The notes beneath the pieces are model-generated. The model worked only from the letters and a program-made list of their open reading frames with translations, did no database searches and was not told where the DNA came from. A stretch of DNA of 64,000 bases from Tricholomella constricta (Eukaryota > Basidiomycota > Agaricomycetes > Agaricales > Lyophyllaceae): contig JAACJP010000035.1 in assembly GCA_013368375.1 (NCBI GenBank), forward strand, positions 395,071 through 459,070, in the 5' to 3' direction. The stretch's first letter is position 1, and every line of letters begins with the position of its first letter. The position numbers and the translations under genes are program-made. Of the stretch, positions 53,133-62,547 are shown in pieces.

Positions 53133-56100
53133 CTAATCCCCCTCTTCTTCTGCTGTTGTAACTGGGTCCAACTCGCCCCGAACTTGATGTTGTGTCTCTG
53201 CCGCCGCCTCTTCTGCTCGGTCCTCCATTGCTTTCTGATCGGTTGCCAACCTCGTCCCTGGTCTTGGCCAAAACCTCCTGAGTCGCCTCGCGCTGAAGTT
53301 CCCCGCGACCCGCTTGCCTTCGAGGGTTTCGATAGTGTACGAGTTGACGTTGCGTTCGACGACGCGGTGTGGGACGGACCACTTCGGTAACAACTTGCGC
53401 TCGGTCTTGAACGTATAATCGAGATCGCTTCGATAGATTTGTACGAGGTCGCCGTTTTTGAATACCACTTCCTGTTTTGACTCTGCAAGAACCCGTCTGT
53501 CAAAAGCCCCCTTGCGTTTCACTGCGTGTTGTACTGCCGCTGCGTAGCCGTCCAGTCGCTGCTGCCCCGCGTACGCCATTTGCGTTGCGACGGCGTCGGC
53601 TGTGAGCTCGGTTGTGCTGTCTTCAACCGCCGTTCTTGGCGTGTTAACCACTAGTCCGAGAAGTAGCTCCTTCGGGCTAAAGTCCAGGGCCGGTAGGAGC
53701 CGCCAGTTGAGTATTCTGATCGCCTCGTCTAGATGGTTCGGCCAGGACCTTGGCAGGTTCGCCTCTGTCATCTTCTCATACTCGTCCTCCCCTAGCCCCG
53801 GCGAGCAAAGCCGTTTTAGTATGTGCAACAGCAATTTGTTGGCCCCTTCCACCAGGCCGTTGACCCACGGCGAGTACGCCGCCACGACCTGTGTCTTCGT
53901 CCCCCACTTCTCACAGAAGGCCCGGACTTCTGCATTGTCGAAATGCTTTCCCCCGTCCACCATAAACGTCTCTGACGGTGCGTATGCCTGAAAAATGCCT
54001 GATAACGCTCCCACCGTTGTTTTCGCGCTTCCCGCCGTCTTATATTTGTATCCCCATGCGTGCTGTGAATAGGTGTCCAAGTACAGGCCCACCGTGTGGT
54101 AACCGCCGACTCCAACCGGCAGGGAGAGGTAATCGCCGACCAGCAACTCGAACGGGTGCCTTCGGGTGATGGGGTTCAGGAGTGCATGCAGGTGGGTCCC
54201 CCCGAAGTTTTTGCAATGGCCGCAGTCTCTGATGCCTTGTATGATGGAAGCGTCCAGCCCTGGACTCCATATGGTGTCGGTAAGTCGCTTTTTGATGGCG
54301 TCCCGTTGCCAATGCCCTCCGTTTTGATGCTCCACCCTCGCCAACTCAATCGCTTCCTCTCTAGTAACACACTCGACTCTCGCCCTCGCTCTTGCTCGAT
54401 GTCCGCCCCCCACACGCCATAGCCTCCCATTCTCGATGAGGTACTCGGACGCTCGATGCCGCGCCCTTCGTTTGTCGCGCTCGTTCCTCCCTTGGTCCAG
54501 CTCCAGCAAGGCCTCGATGACCTCGAGGAAGACCGGCTCCTTTGCAAACCTCCGCCTCAACGCTTCCCCGTCGCCTAGGATCGCCATCTGGAAGATGTCG
54601 TGCGTAAGTCCCGTTACTGCCTCCCAATCCTCGCACACCGTCCATTCACTGCCATCTCCTTCCTCCTTTGAGGCCCCCTCCGATGCTCTGCTCAGCCCAT
54701 CCGCGACCACATTGATCCTTCCTGGCACGTGGCGAACGTCCACTATTTGGTGCGCTAGTATTCCGTCCCTCCACCTTGCGTGTGTCGCGCTCAATTTATC
54801 ATTCATCAGCACGTCGCGAAGGGCCTGACAGTCCGTCTCGATAATGACAGGGAACCCCCACACCGTGTCCGAGAACTTATCGAGTCCAAACTTCAAGGCC
54901 GCGAATTCTAATAGGAAGGGCTTGTATTTTTCCTCCGCCGACGACGTTCGTTTCGACGCGAAGCCTATGGGGTGCAGTTTTGTTACAGAGCTTCCGCTGG
55001 TTGTCGTCGTTGTGAACGGTTGTGCCAGTACCGCACCGAAGGCATCTATGCAACCATCCGTTGTCAGGATGAAGGGTGTTCCGTCCCACTTCGGTGCTCG
55101 TAGGACTGGCTCTGATGTGAGTATCTTTTTCAGGGCCATGAAGCTCGCGGCGTGAGTTGACGTCCATTTGTCCGCCAGCTTGAAGTTCCCCATGGCCCGC
55201 CTGTAGACCGACTTGGACGCTCCTCCCGGTATTACCACCTCTCTCAACAGGTTCCTCAACGGTGCCTCCACCTTTGCGTACCCGTGCACTAGGTCCCTGA
55301 ACCAACTCGTTAGGCCTAGGAATGCCGCCAAATTCTGGGCGTCCTGCGGTGGCTTCCAATTCACGATTGCAGTGAGCTTTGCCATGTCTGGCTGAACTCC
55401 GTCAGGGCCCACCGATGCGCCCGCGAAGACTCCCGTGGTAGCGAATAATACTGTCTTGGGCGCCGAAATGGAGAGCCCTTTCTCCCGACATCTTCCGAAT
55501 ATTGTTTCCAGCTTCGTCATCATATCCCTGAATTCATCCGCCGCCGTGCCTCCATCATCCACAAATAGCTCGAGTATACCTTGAACCAACAGGTCGTGTA
55601 GACTGCGGGCTGTCATCTGCGCGAACGTTGACGGCGCACCCGTGAGCCCAAAAGGCATTTTCCGATACCAAAAATACCCGCGTCCCTCCACATAAAATGC
55701 TGTGTACGGTCTGGAGGCTTCTGCGACCTCTACTGCGTAGAAGCCTGATGCAAAATCGAACAGCGAGACCCATCGTTTCCCGCTAAGCTTCTGCTGCTTG
55801 GCCCTTATGTCGCCTTGGGGCATTGGTGCGATTTTTGTTATCTTGTTGATCTCCGCGAAGTTTTGACATATTCGCCACTTGGGCTCAGGCTGGTCTTCGT
55901 CGTCTGCAGGCTGCGGTTTAGGTCTTTCGGGCATGGGAAAATGTGCTTCCAACCCGTTCGCGATGCATTGGTCGTTGACTCGATGCTGTAGTTCCTCCAG
56001 CGTGAGGCCCGCACCTTGGTGGGCCTTCTGCGCGAGCGTCGTGGGTGAGACGCATTTCACGTCACCCGGTTCGCACTGCTCTATTACCCCCGCTTCTAAC

Positions 56101-57881
56101 ATCTCGTTGATTTTCTGGTGCAGGTATTGGCGTTGTGGTGGTGTGAGCGGCCTTTGATGCACCTTCTTTGAAAACACTGCCTCCGCCGGGATGTTCAGCG
56201 TGTGCACAGCCCCTTCCACTGAGAGGACCTCTCCGACGGACAATGCAAACACGTCTGCATTACGCGCGATGAACGCGCGCACTTCCTCCTTCTGTTCAGC
56301 CGTTAGGTCCTCGCCAATCGAGACCTGCTTTAGCACCTCTTCCACCCTTGCCGGCTGGAATGGGTCTGTTCTTCGTGTGAATATGCCGCTCTCTATGGCC
56401 ATTACATCCACCGGTACGTCGGTTCCTATGTCCGTGGCATCGCTGTCGGCTGATATGAGGCAGACGGGCGCTTCGGTTGCATCGTTTCTTGTGTCCACGC
56501 GTATTTCTGGTGTACCTCCTAGCACTGGATCCTTCTCCTCTGCGTTGGTCACCACGATCTGCGGTGGGTTGTCAGTTCCCGCTGAGGTGTTGTCCTCGGC
56601 GTCGTCCAGTCTTTGGTCGTCGCTCTTTGGCCCTTCCGCCGCCCGTTGCTCGCTATTCCGTGGCTCCTCCGCTTCCTGTCCAGTTCCCCACTGCCCGTCT
56701 TCCTCCCCGCCTTCTAGTTGCTCCGCTCCTTGCTCGTCACCCTGTGATGCTTCCACCTCCCGCAGCTCGTCCTCCTCCGCGCCTTCTGGTTGCTCCACCT
56801 CTTGCCCGCCATTCTGCGGTGCTTCCACCTCCCGCAGCTCGTCCTCCTCCGCGCCTTCTGGTTGCGCCACCTCTTGCCCGCCATTCTGCGGTGCCTCCGC
56901 TTCCTGTCTGCCCTCCCGCTGCCCGTCCTCCTCTCCACCTTCCGGTCTTTGTAAGGTTGACTCCGCTTCGATCCGTTGTGGCCCGCCGAATCCTAGGTAG
57001 TGAATTGTGTCGTCTTTAAACTGTGTATCTTTGAATCGGTTGAGGAGGGTTGCTTCATTGTTCCCTGCCCTGACGGTGACCTCGTTCCGCCGGTAGTAGT
57101 GCACGGCGTCGAAGGCGAGGATAAGCGGTTTGCCGAATAGGAAAGACCAGCTGCCGCCACTGTCAAATATTTCGAATGAGCCCTTCACTCGTACACCGCC
57201 CAGACTGATCATCCCCTTCCACACGGCCTCCGCTTTTACTATCTTCCCGTCCGCCATTCGAAGTCTTCGCTTTGACGGTTGTGTTGCGCCTAAGCGATGC
57301 TTGACCTTGTCGTAGACGCGACTACACATCGCCGCTACCATTGCTCCATCATCAAACATTCCCCACACCCTCACGATTTCGCCTCCCGGACCCTCGAGGC
57401 TCACCACTTGTACAAAAGGTTCGGCGCTCTTCCGTTCTTCGTTTTGCTCTTGCTTATCCCCCGCAGTGTACAGGTTCATGATGTTCGATTCGTCGGCCGT
57501 AGTTACATCATCAAGAAGTACATCGCGGGTTGTGACTGTGTCCCCCTCCGCCACCCTGTCGCCGGTGGGGACCTTGCTACCGCCCGTCTCGTTGGACCTC
57601 GGGGCCGCCCGTTGTTGCGCGTTTAAGCGGGCGGCCCTTCCGCTTTTCCCTGCTCCTCCGTGTGTCCCATCTCTGCCACCTCCTCGATTGTTCCGTAATC
57701 GTCGACGGCCACGTACCGAACTGCGGTGCTGGTGTCTTTTGGTTCTCGAAGCATATTTGTGCAGATGGCCCTCCAGCGCTGCTCGTGAGGGTGCAGCTGC
57801 TTGTTTTCCGGAGTAGGGCAATTGAAGCTGAGGTGCCCGCGTCCCGGATGGTCGCGTCCACTGAGTCCACATTTGTAGCAC
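53133..57881 (-). CDS. Element B pol: protease, RT, RNase H, integrase
   Basis: One frame open for 1582 codons, overlapping gag by 259 bp in the -1 frame, so Pol is probably made by -1 frameshifting; the first residues are not translated as such. The protease has VWGMFDDGAMVAAM, with DDG where DSG or DTG is usual, and SFLFGKPLIL. An acidic Gln/Glu/Gly spacer (about residues 310-430) has a 24-residue repeat (QPEGAEEDELREVEAPQNGG...). The RT runs from KWRICQNFAEINKITK to SLFDFASGFYAVEV and ELFVDDGGT. RNase H has ILTTDGCIDAFGAVL. Integrase has HQNGGHWQRDAIKKRL, DCGHCKNFG, GDYLSLPV, FMVDGGKHFD and NGLVEGANKLLLH. The C-terminus has GDLVQIYRSDLDYTF. No stop or indel is seen; it looks functional. 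Confidence 0.93.
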   Translation of the reverse strand: MLQMWTQWTRPSGTRAPQLQLPYSGKQAAAPSRAALEGHLHKYASRTKRHQHRSSVRGRRRLRNNRGGGRDGTHGGAGKSGRAARLNAQQRAAPRSNETGGSKVPTGDRVAEGDTVTTRDVLLDDVTTADESNIMNLYTAGDKQEQNEERKSAEPFVQVVSLEGPGGEIVRVWGMFDDGAMVAAMCSRVYDKVKHRLGATQPSKRRLRMADGKIVKAEAVWKGMISLGGVRVKGSFEIFDSGGSWSFLFGKPLILAFDAVHYYRRNEVTVRAGNNEATLLNRFKDTQFKDDTIHYLGFGGPQRIEAESTLQRPEGGEEDGQREGRQEAEAPQNGGQEVAQPEGAEEDELREVEAPQNGGQEVEQPEGAEEDELREVEASQGDEQGAEQLEGGEEDGQWGTGQEAEEPRNSEQRAAEGPKSDDQRLDDAEDNTSAGTDNPPQIVVTNAEEKDPVLGGTPEIRVDTRNDATEAPVCLISADSDATDIGTDVPVDVMAIESGIFTRRTDPFQPARVEEVLKQVSIGEDLTAEQKEEVRAFIARNADVFALSVGEVLSVEGAVHTLNIPAEAVFSKKVHQRPLTPPQRQYLHQKINEMLEAGVIEQCEPGDVKCVSPTTLAQKAHQGAGLTLEELQHRVNDQCIANGLEAHFPMPERPKPQPADDEDQPEPKWRICQNFAEINKITKIAPMPQGDIRAKQQKLSGKRWVSLFDFASGFYAVEVAEASRPYTAFYVEGRGYFWYRKMPFGLTGAPSTFAQMTARSLHDLLVQGILELFVDDGGTAADEFRDMMTKLETIFGRCREKGLSISAPKTVLFATTGVFAGASVGPDGVQPDMAKLTAIVNWKPPQDAQNLAAFLGLTSWFRDLVHGYAKVEAPLRNLLREVVIPGGASKSVYRRAMGNFKLADKWTSTHAASFMALKKILTSEPVLRAPKWDGTPFILTTDGCIDAFGAVLAQPFTTTTTSGSSVTKLHPIGFASKRTSSAEEKYKPFLLEFAALKFGLDKFSDTVWGFPVIIETDCQALRDVLMNDKLSATHARWRDGILAHQIVDVRHVPGRINVVADGLSRASEGASKEEGDGSEWTVCEDWEAVTGLTHDIFQMAILGDGEALRRRFAKEPVFLEVIEALLELDQGRNERDKRRARHRASEYLIENGRLWRVGGGHRARARARVECVTREEAIELARVEHQNGGHWQRDAIKKRLTDTIWSPGLDASIIQGIRDCGHCKNFGGTHLHALLNPITRRHPFELLVGDYLSLPVGVGGYHTVGLYLDTYSQHAWGYKYKTAGSAKTTVGALSGIFQAYAPSETFMVDGGKHFDNAEVRAFCEKWGTKTQVVAAYSPWVNGLVEGANKLLLHILKRLCSPGLGEDEYEKMTEANLPRSWPNHLDEAIRILNWRLLPALDFSPKELLLGLVVNTPRTAVEDSTTELTADAVATQMAYAGQQRLDGYAAAVQHAVKRKGAFDRRVLAESKQEVVFKNGDLVQIYRSDLDYTFKTERKLLPKWSVPHRVVERNVNSYTIETLEGKRVAGNFSARRLRRFWPRPGTRLATDQKAMEDRAEEAAAETQHQVRGELDPVTTAEEEGD

Positions 57882-58828
57882 TCGTTGTTATTAACTTTGC
57901 TGGTGCCGGGTCGCAGCGGGTATGGCGTCAATTCCGTAACTGGCCCGGCGGCACCGTGAGTCTTGGCCCATGCTTGCTGCTGTGCTTGATGAGCTAATCT
58001 GCCGGCCTCTGTATCAAGATGGTGGATCAACATCGAGTACCTGGCCCGAAATGCGGCCTTTTCTTCGTTCGTGAACTGTCGACCCGGCCCTCTCGTGTAT
58101 GTTCCTCCTTTCCCTGCACCTCCTGGCCCGAAGAGCGTGGTGCCGATGGCGGGTGGAACTGTGGCTGTTCCGAGGGTGGTATTGGCGAGTTGCCTTCCCA
58201 GTGCCGTCCTGGGGGTTTCGAGTTGTGCAATTCGGCCTTTCACCGCGTCTAACACGTCCCTCCGCTTCTTCTCGTCCTCCACTCTCTCCTTGATGTAAGT
58301 CACGCTAATCCCCCGGACCGCCGCCAGGAATAGCGCCCAAGTTGTGTATTCGTCAGCCAGCTTCGCTTTTATGACTGACGGTAGGCCTTTCCGGACCTGT
58401 CCGATGTATACCGCCCCTGCTTCCACCCCCGCCTCTCTCGCCAGGCGCCCCATTTCGTCCGCCCAGGCTACATGCGTGTAAACCTTTCTTCCCGAAACGA
58501 CCCTCATTTCGCCGAGGTCTTCCTCCTTGAGTCTCGTCGTGAGTAACTCTTCCTCGTATTCAGTTGCCGTTTTTCTGACTACTGTCGCCTTCGGCCAACG
58601 CGCGTCGTATGCCGCCTTAAGTAGGGCCCATGTACTTTTTGCTGCCGGATCTAGCCCTGAAAACCATTCGTCCGCGACGCTGTCCGAGTGTAGGAAGTTC
58701 TCGAACTCTGCAAGTTTGTGCACGTCGTCTTTCCCTGCCATGGCCCTGCAGAATGCCCGCCAAAAATCTTGCGCATTTTCGTTTTCTCGAAGGTCACCCC
58801 AGAACGGTTCAATGAGCATCGCTGCCAT
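57623..58828 (-). CDS. Element B Gag
   Basis: 401 aa from the ATG at 58828. The retrotransposon Gag capsid-like fold is shown by AQDFWRAFCRAM, FENFLHSDSVADEWFSGLDP and WALLKAAYDARWP. A CCHC-type knuckle with a long spacer lies near residue 318 (CYKCGLSGRDHPGRGHLSFN then C). Gag coats the RNA in cytoplasmic particles. The frame upstream of the ATG is open and Pro/Ser rich, so a non-ATG or spliced start cannot be excluded. Confidence 0.88.
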   Translation of the reverse strand: MAAMLIEPFWGDLRENENAQDFWRAFCRAMAGKDDVHKLAEFENFLHSDSVADEWFSGLDPAAKSTWALLKAAYDARWPKATVVRKTATEYEEELLTTRLKEEDLGEMRVVSGRKVYTHVAWADEMGRLAREAGVEAGAVYIGQVRKGLPSVIKAKLADEYTTWALFLAAVRGISVTYIKERVEDEKKRRDVLDAVKGRIAQLETPRTALGRQLANTTLGTATVPPAIGTTLFGPGGAGKGGTYTRGPGRQFTNEEKAAFRARYSMLIHHLDTEAGRLAHQAQQQAWAKTHGAAGPVTELTPYPLRPGTSKVNNNECYKCGLSGRDHPGRGHLSFNCPTPENKQLHPHEQRWRAICTNMLREPKDTSTAVRYVAVDDYGTIEEVAEMGHTEEQGKAEGPPA

Positions 58829-59158
58829 GTCTAGCGGATTTTCGAAGTTAACGGGTTGTCCGATTTGTGGTGCGGGCGACGTGAATGGGGTAGAACGATG
58901 CGAGTGTAAGCCCAGCGAGTCTGGTGCTGGTGATGATGTTGAACTCGACGGGGCTGATGATGGAGGTAATGGGCTTGGAGACCGCTTGGAGGCGAATCGG
59001 CCGTTTATTCTAAACTGTGTTCTATGGGCCAGCGCGGTGGATACCGTTTCTTGTTTACTTCGAGTTCTTTGGCTTCGTGATTCTTTTAGCTTTTGGTCTT
59101 TTAAACTTGAGTACTTATTGCTTTAAAATTGTGAGATCGATTCGCTGTCGTCACCAGA
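58829..59158 (-). other. 5' leader of element B
   Basis: 330 bp between the 5' LTR and the Gag ATG. It holds the primer site at its LTR end and an open Pro/Ser-rich frame; probably leader and packaging sequence. Confidence 0.5.
59139..59156 (-). promoter_or_regulatory. Primer binding site of element B
   Basis: Minus strand TGGTGACGACAGCGAATC, two bases from the 5' LTR. Its complement ends in CCA and looks like an acceptor plus T-arm end of a tRNA I cannot name. Confidence 0.6.
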
Positions 59159-59352
59159 TGGAGATGGCCAAGCTTGTCCCTTGACTGAACTTGGTTGAGG
59201 ATGCAGACGGCGCGAAAATCTGTTTATTCCTTGTCCTTGCTTCCCCAAGTGGTGTAGCGATGACTAATCTACCAAAGCTTTTGCCAAACACGACCAAACA
59301 AACCATTCCTCTCGCATTCTGCTGCCTTGGAGCGTCGCACCGCGACACTCCA
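59159..59352 (-). repeat. 5' LTR of element B
   Basis: 194 bp, TGGAG...CTCCA, identical by eye to 52894-53087. Confidence 0.93.
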
Positions 59353-59967
59353 CCGTTGTGAGGTTGCCGGCGACGATACGCTTCGGTGTATTAGCTTCCC
59401 TAAACTTTCCGCGAACCTCTGGCGCTACCCCGCAGAGTTCTCGAACTGTGACCGGTATGGTGGCGTCGAGTGCGCGTTCGAATAGAGTCGTTGATTTGGT
59501 TGGATCTGTAATGGGCGCTTGTGTGCGATATGCACTGTCGGCTTTCGCCTTCTCCGTGGCGGCTAAGTTTCGCGTGGTAGGGGGGATGTATCGGTTCTCA
59601 GGAATGTTAGAGAAAGGGTGTACTGGAGTCTGGTCGTGGCATTGCCTGTGGCGTCGGTCTTGGTACTGGGGATCAGAGGTATGTTGGACGGTGGCGGGGG
59701 AGCCTTGGCTTGGCTTTTCGTCGCGTCCGAGACGGGCTGCGACGCGGGCGCTGACTTGTTGACTGGTGCGATCCTTGGTTGGTCGGCGTTTTGAACGGTT
59801 TTCGACCGTGACGGGTCGCTTTTGCGGTGCGCGGCTAATAAGTTCTACGCCGTCGAACACCTCTTTCCTTGCGCGCAGGGTGTTGAGTTCTCGTTCTAAC
59901 ACGATCATGCGATCCTCGATTTTCAGGTCATGGTCAGTGATGTCGTTAAACTGTAGTATTTCCAACA

Positions 59968-61023
59968 TCATGCTCTCGGTCGGGTTCGCGTTCGCTGATA
60001 GCTGTCCTGTCGCCATTTGGCCGGGTTGCGTCTGTGCCACTCGTCTAACTTGTCTTTTATGTATCGGCCTGGAGTTCCCGCCGGTATGCGCGCGCCACTT
60101 GGTAGGCCTATCTTGTTGTCGTCGGTTCGTCGGCAGCGTCCTTCGGTTGCGTATGTTTGATGTATGGGACAGTTAGGAATATAATGTCCTTCACCACCGC
60201 AGAAGTGGCAGTTGTCATTAGGTGACTGATTCGGTCGGCCGCCGTCGCCTCCTTTGTCTTGTCCTAAGCGTTGGATATGTTGTTCCAACAGGTTGATTCT
60301 TTCGTAGAGCTCTTCCAACTTGAGGGGCTGTCCCGTGTTAGGCGACTTGGTCGCGCCCGTTAACGACCCGCTTGGCGCGATCGTAATTTGTGGGGGCGCG
60401 CCCGATGGCGCTTCCTGTCGTTGGCCGGCGTCTGTTCCGTGGAGGATATGTTCAGCCGCAGCGCGAACGGTTTCCGTGGCGTAGGGGTCGTCGGGATGGT
60501 GGTTCGGGTTTAGGATCTCGAGCCTGCGATGGATCTTTGACCATAGATCGGACTGGAACGCGCGACAGAATTGGCGGTCGCGTTCGTTTATCGAAAGTCG
60601 GTTTTTGCTGACAAGGAACTGGGTAACAGAAAGGAACTGTCGGTAATATTCCCCGAGGTCACTATTCGACTGGATCCCGAGTCGGTGTCGTTCTCTGATC
60701 AGGTAGTCGAGGTCGGCCATTGAATACTTTCTTTCTTCGCTTGCGCCTGGGTAAAGCGCCATTATCGCTTTTCGCCAGTCGTCGTATGTGGTACCGACTG
60801 CGAATTCGTCAAGTTGCTCCCACAGATCCGCGGTATCGATGTCGGTGTATCGCGTAGTGTGCGTTTTCTTTTCTTGCTCATCTACGACGTTACACTCGAT
60901 GAAGAGATGATTTAAGTCCGAAAAATATCGGCGCAGTTCCCGCGCGCGTTCGGGTACGAACGTCGGCGCCGAGCTTTGTCCGCGTGCGGGCATCGGCTTT
61001 ATAATGATTGGTGGTTGTGCCAT
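59968..61023 (-). CDS. Element A Gag
   Basis: 351 aa from the ATG at 61023 (MAQPPIIIKP). The frame continues open upstream into a Pro/Ser-rich leader and the LTR with no other ATG seen before the LTR. Capsid-like helices: ELRRYFSDLNHLFIECNV, LWEQLDEFAVGTTYDDWRKA, LGEYYRQFLSVTQFLV and RQFCRAFQSDLWSKIHRRL. A single zinc knuckle CHFCGGEGHYIPNC lies near residue 300. The C-terminus (PGRYIKDKLDEWHRRNPAKW) overlaps the linker ORF. No break is seen in this frame. Confidence 0.88.
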   Translation of the reverse strand: MAQPPIIIKPMPARGQSSAPTFVPERARELRRYFSDLNHLFIECNVVDEQEKKTHTTRYTDIDTADLWEQLDEFAVGTTYDDWRKAIMALYPGASEERKYSMADLDYLIRERHRLGIQSNSDLGEYYRQFLSVTQFLVSKNRLSINERDRQFCRAFQSDLWSKIHRRLEILNPNHHPDDPYATETVRAAAEHILHGTDAGQRQEAPSGAPPQITIAPSGSLTGATKSPNTGQPLKLEELYERINLLEQHIQRLGQDKGGDGGRPNQSPNDNCHFCGGEGHYIPNCPIHQTYATEGRCRRTDDNKIGLPSGARIPAGTPGRYIKDKLDEWHRRNPAKWRQDSYQRTRTRPRA

Positions 61024-61509
61024 GATAGATGGTATTGGTTTCGGGATAGGGGACGGGGAGGGGGAATACGACGGTGAAGAAGAATCTGAGATTTCTGGGG
61101 TCGCGGGCGATAGATAGGGGAGTCTAAATTCAACTCCTTGATCGGTGGTAGGAGGTTCCGACGCAAAGGGGTCGAAAGCTAGGTTGGGTTGCGCGGTTGG
61201 TTCGGGGAGCGGTGTTTGATCGGTCGGGGTAGGCGACGGTAGTGTCGACGAAGGGCTATAGAAGAGCGGGCTGAGGTTGTTATGGATCGCGCGGTGTGGG
61301 GTTACTGAGCGGAAGAACGGGGAGAGCGATTCTGAGTCGGTGTCGACTTGTCCGAGAGCAGCGCGAATTTCGGCACGGAGGGTTCGGGCTTTAGCTTCTT
61401 GTCGGGTTGCGGGCGGAATGGTCGACGAGTCGTAGGTTTTTATGAACAAGAGGAATGAGGTTGCGTGTTCGGCGGTGGCTTTTAAAATCCCTCGCGGTGG
61501 GCTCCAGAA
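61024..61509 (-). other. 5' leader of element A
   Basis: Leader between the 5' LTR and the Gag ATG, Pro/Ser coding but without a start; holds the primer site at 61488-61506. Confidence 0.5.
61488..61506 (-). promoter_or_regulatory. Primer binding site of element A
   Basis: Minus strand TGGAGCCCACCGCGAGGGA, three bases from the 5' LTR. The complement ends in CCA after a plausible tRNA acceptor and T-stem; the tRNA species is not identified. Confidence 0.6.
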
Positions 61510-62547
61510 TGATAGAGCTAGAAGGCCTGTAGGTGCTGTGCACAACAACAAAACAACTAACAACTATGGGGGGCGAGAAATGTTAGAAGTTCCCAAACAC
61601 GCGAGTGTGCAGGGTTTGAAAGGGGTGGTTTGATTAAAGTAAAGACGATCCGACTCGTAATTAGTCGAACCGACGGCGATACGATAGAATACAATCGTTC
61701 CCAGGCGGAACGGGTCGGTAACACGACTTTTGGTGTCGGTTGTGCGACAACGAGACGAAACAAAGTTAATACGGAGAACTCACGGGTTCGGGCAACGAGT
61801 ACGAGGCGACAGAGACGGCAGTTACGAGGTTTACGACAGTGGCGACGGTTTATACGATGAGGACGGTGCAGAGACGACAGAGACGACGGTTTCGAGCTAT
61901 TCACTCTGAGTGTGAGGGAAAATACGGGCTGTAATTCACTGGAGCAAGTAGGTAATACATGGGTATGTTTTTATACAATACGACCGACTCGCCTCGCGCG
62001 AGCCGGCGAGGCAGGTGTTTTACTGGTTTATTTGGGGGAAGCGCCGCCAAGCTTGGTACCGCGCGACACTTTTTAGAGAGTGTGGCGCTCTTTGGCTCGG
62101 CAAAGGGGCTTTTGATCGGCTCGAGGCGTCGGGTCGGATGTATGATCGGTGGTGGCTTTGCGATCGGTAGTGGCTCTTGGGTGCGGAGCTCCGTGGTACG
62201 GCCGGATCCTTCCTGCGGCTAGCTAGGCAACGGCGTTTCCTAGGATCATTTCAAATCGGGTTTGGTTGTCGCCGGGTTGAGACCTTGGCATACAAACGTG
62301 CGCGGTCGTTGACAGGTTATACGGCGTTCCGTGCTCCGCGCGCCCAGAGAGGAGAACTGGCGTTCCAAGTTACTTTGTCTCTTGGTCGGTGCGTCGGTCG
62401 TTTGGTCGTATTGTCGGTCGGTCGGTCGTATTGTCGGTCGGTCGGTTTAGCGCTTTGGTCGCATTTGGGACCGTGTTCGTCGTGGCGCAACGGTTGATAT
62501 CCGTAGAATGGGTTGGTTCAGTGTACAGCGTTGGACGGTGCTCATCA
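61510..62547 (-). repeat. 5' LTR of element A
   Basis: Matches 43440-44475 across its length with differences concentrated at 61540-61900. Confidence 0.85.

Larger units (their letters stand above)
52894..59352 (-). mobile_element. Young, intact Ty3-type LTR retrotransposon B
   Basis: The 194 bp LTRs at 52894-53087 and 59159-59352 appear identical, start TGGAG and end CTCCA, with CCGT duplicated at 52890-52893 and 59353-59356. Gag and pol are both open. The primer site (59139-59156) is two bases inside the 5' LTR; a G-rich tract (plus strand C9, 53092-53101) precedes the 3' LTR. Order is gag, protease, RT, RNase H, integrase (Ty3 type). Inserted in element A's linker ORF. Confidence 0.95.
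52729..60016 (-). pseudogene. Element A linker ORF, split by element B
   Basis: Pieces are 59353-60016 and 52729-52893. The start is the ATG at 60016, overlapping the gag end (59968) in a different frame. It is Arg/Lys/Thr rich, with a possible coiled coil (KIEDRMIVLERELNTLRARK). Element B sits between GNLTT and the following YQEIPTSAFIEELDAL; the flanking CCGT is duplicated. It ends in a TGA before the protease. The function is unknown; it may be the N-terminal part of Pol. Confidence 0.65.
43440..62547 (-). mobile_element. Old Ty3-type LTR retrotransposon A with an antisense gene pair
   Basis: Direct repeats of 1036 and 1038 bp (43440-44475 and 61510-62547) bound the element, which reads gag, linker ORF, protease, RT-RNase H-integrase on the minus strand. 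A tRNA-type primer site lies next to the 5' LTR and a purine tract next to the 3' LTR. The LTRs differ by several percent, mostly in their first 400 bp (plus-strand order), and pol has several frame breaks, so it is old. Two plus-strand genes lie between pol and the 3' LTR. Element B (52894-59352) is nested inside. Flanks GACGC and CCGTT do not match, so no target duplication is visible. Confidence 0.85.
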
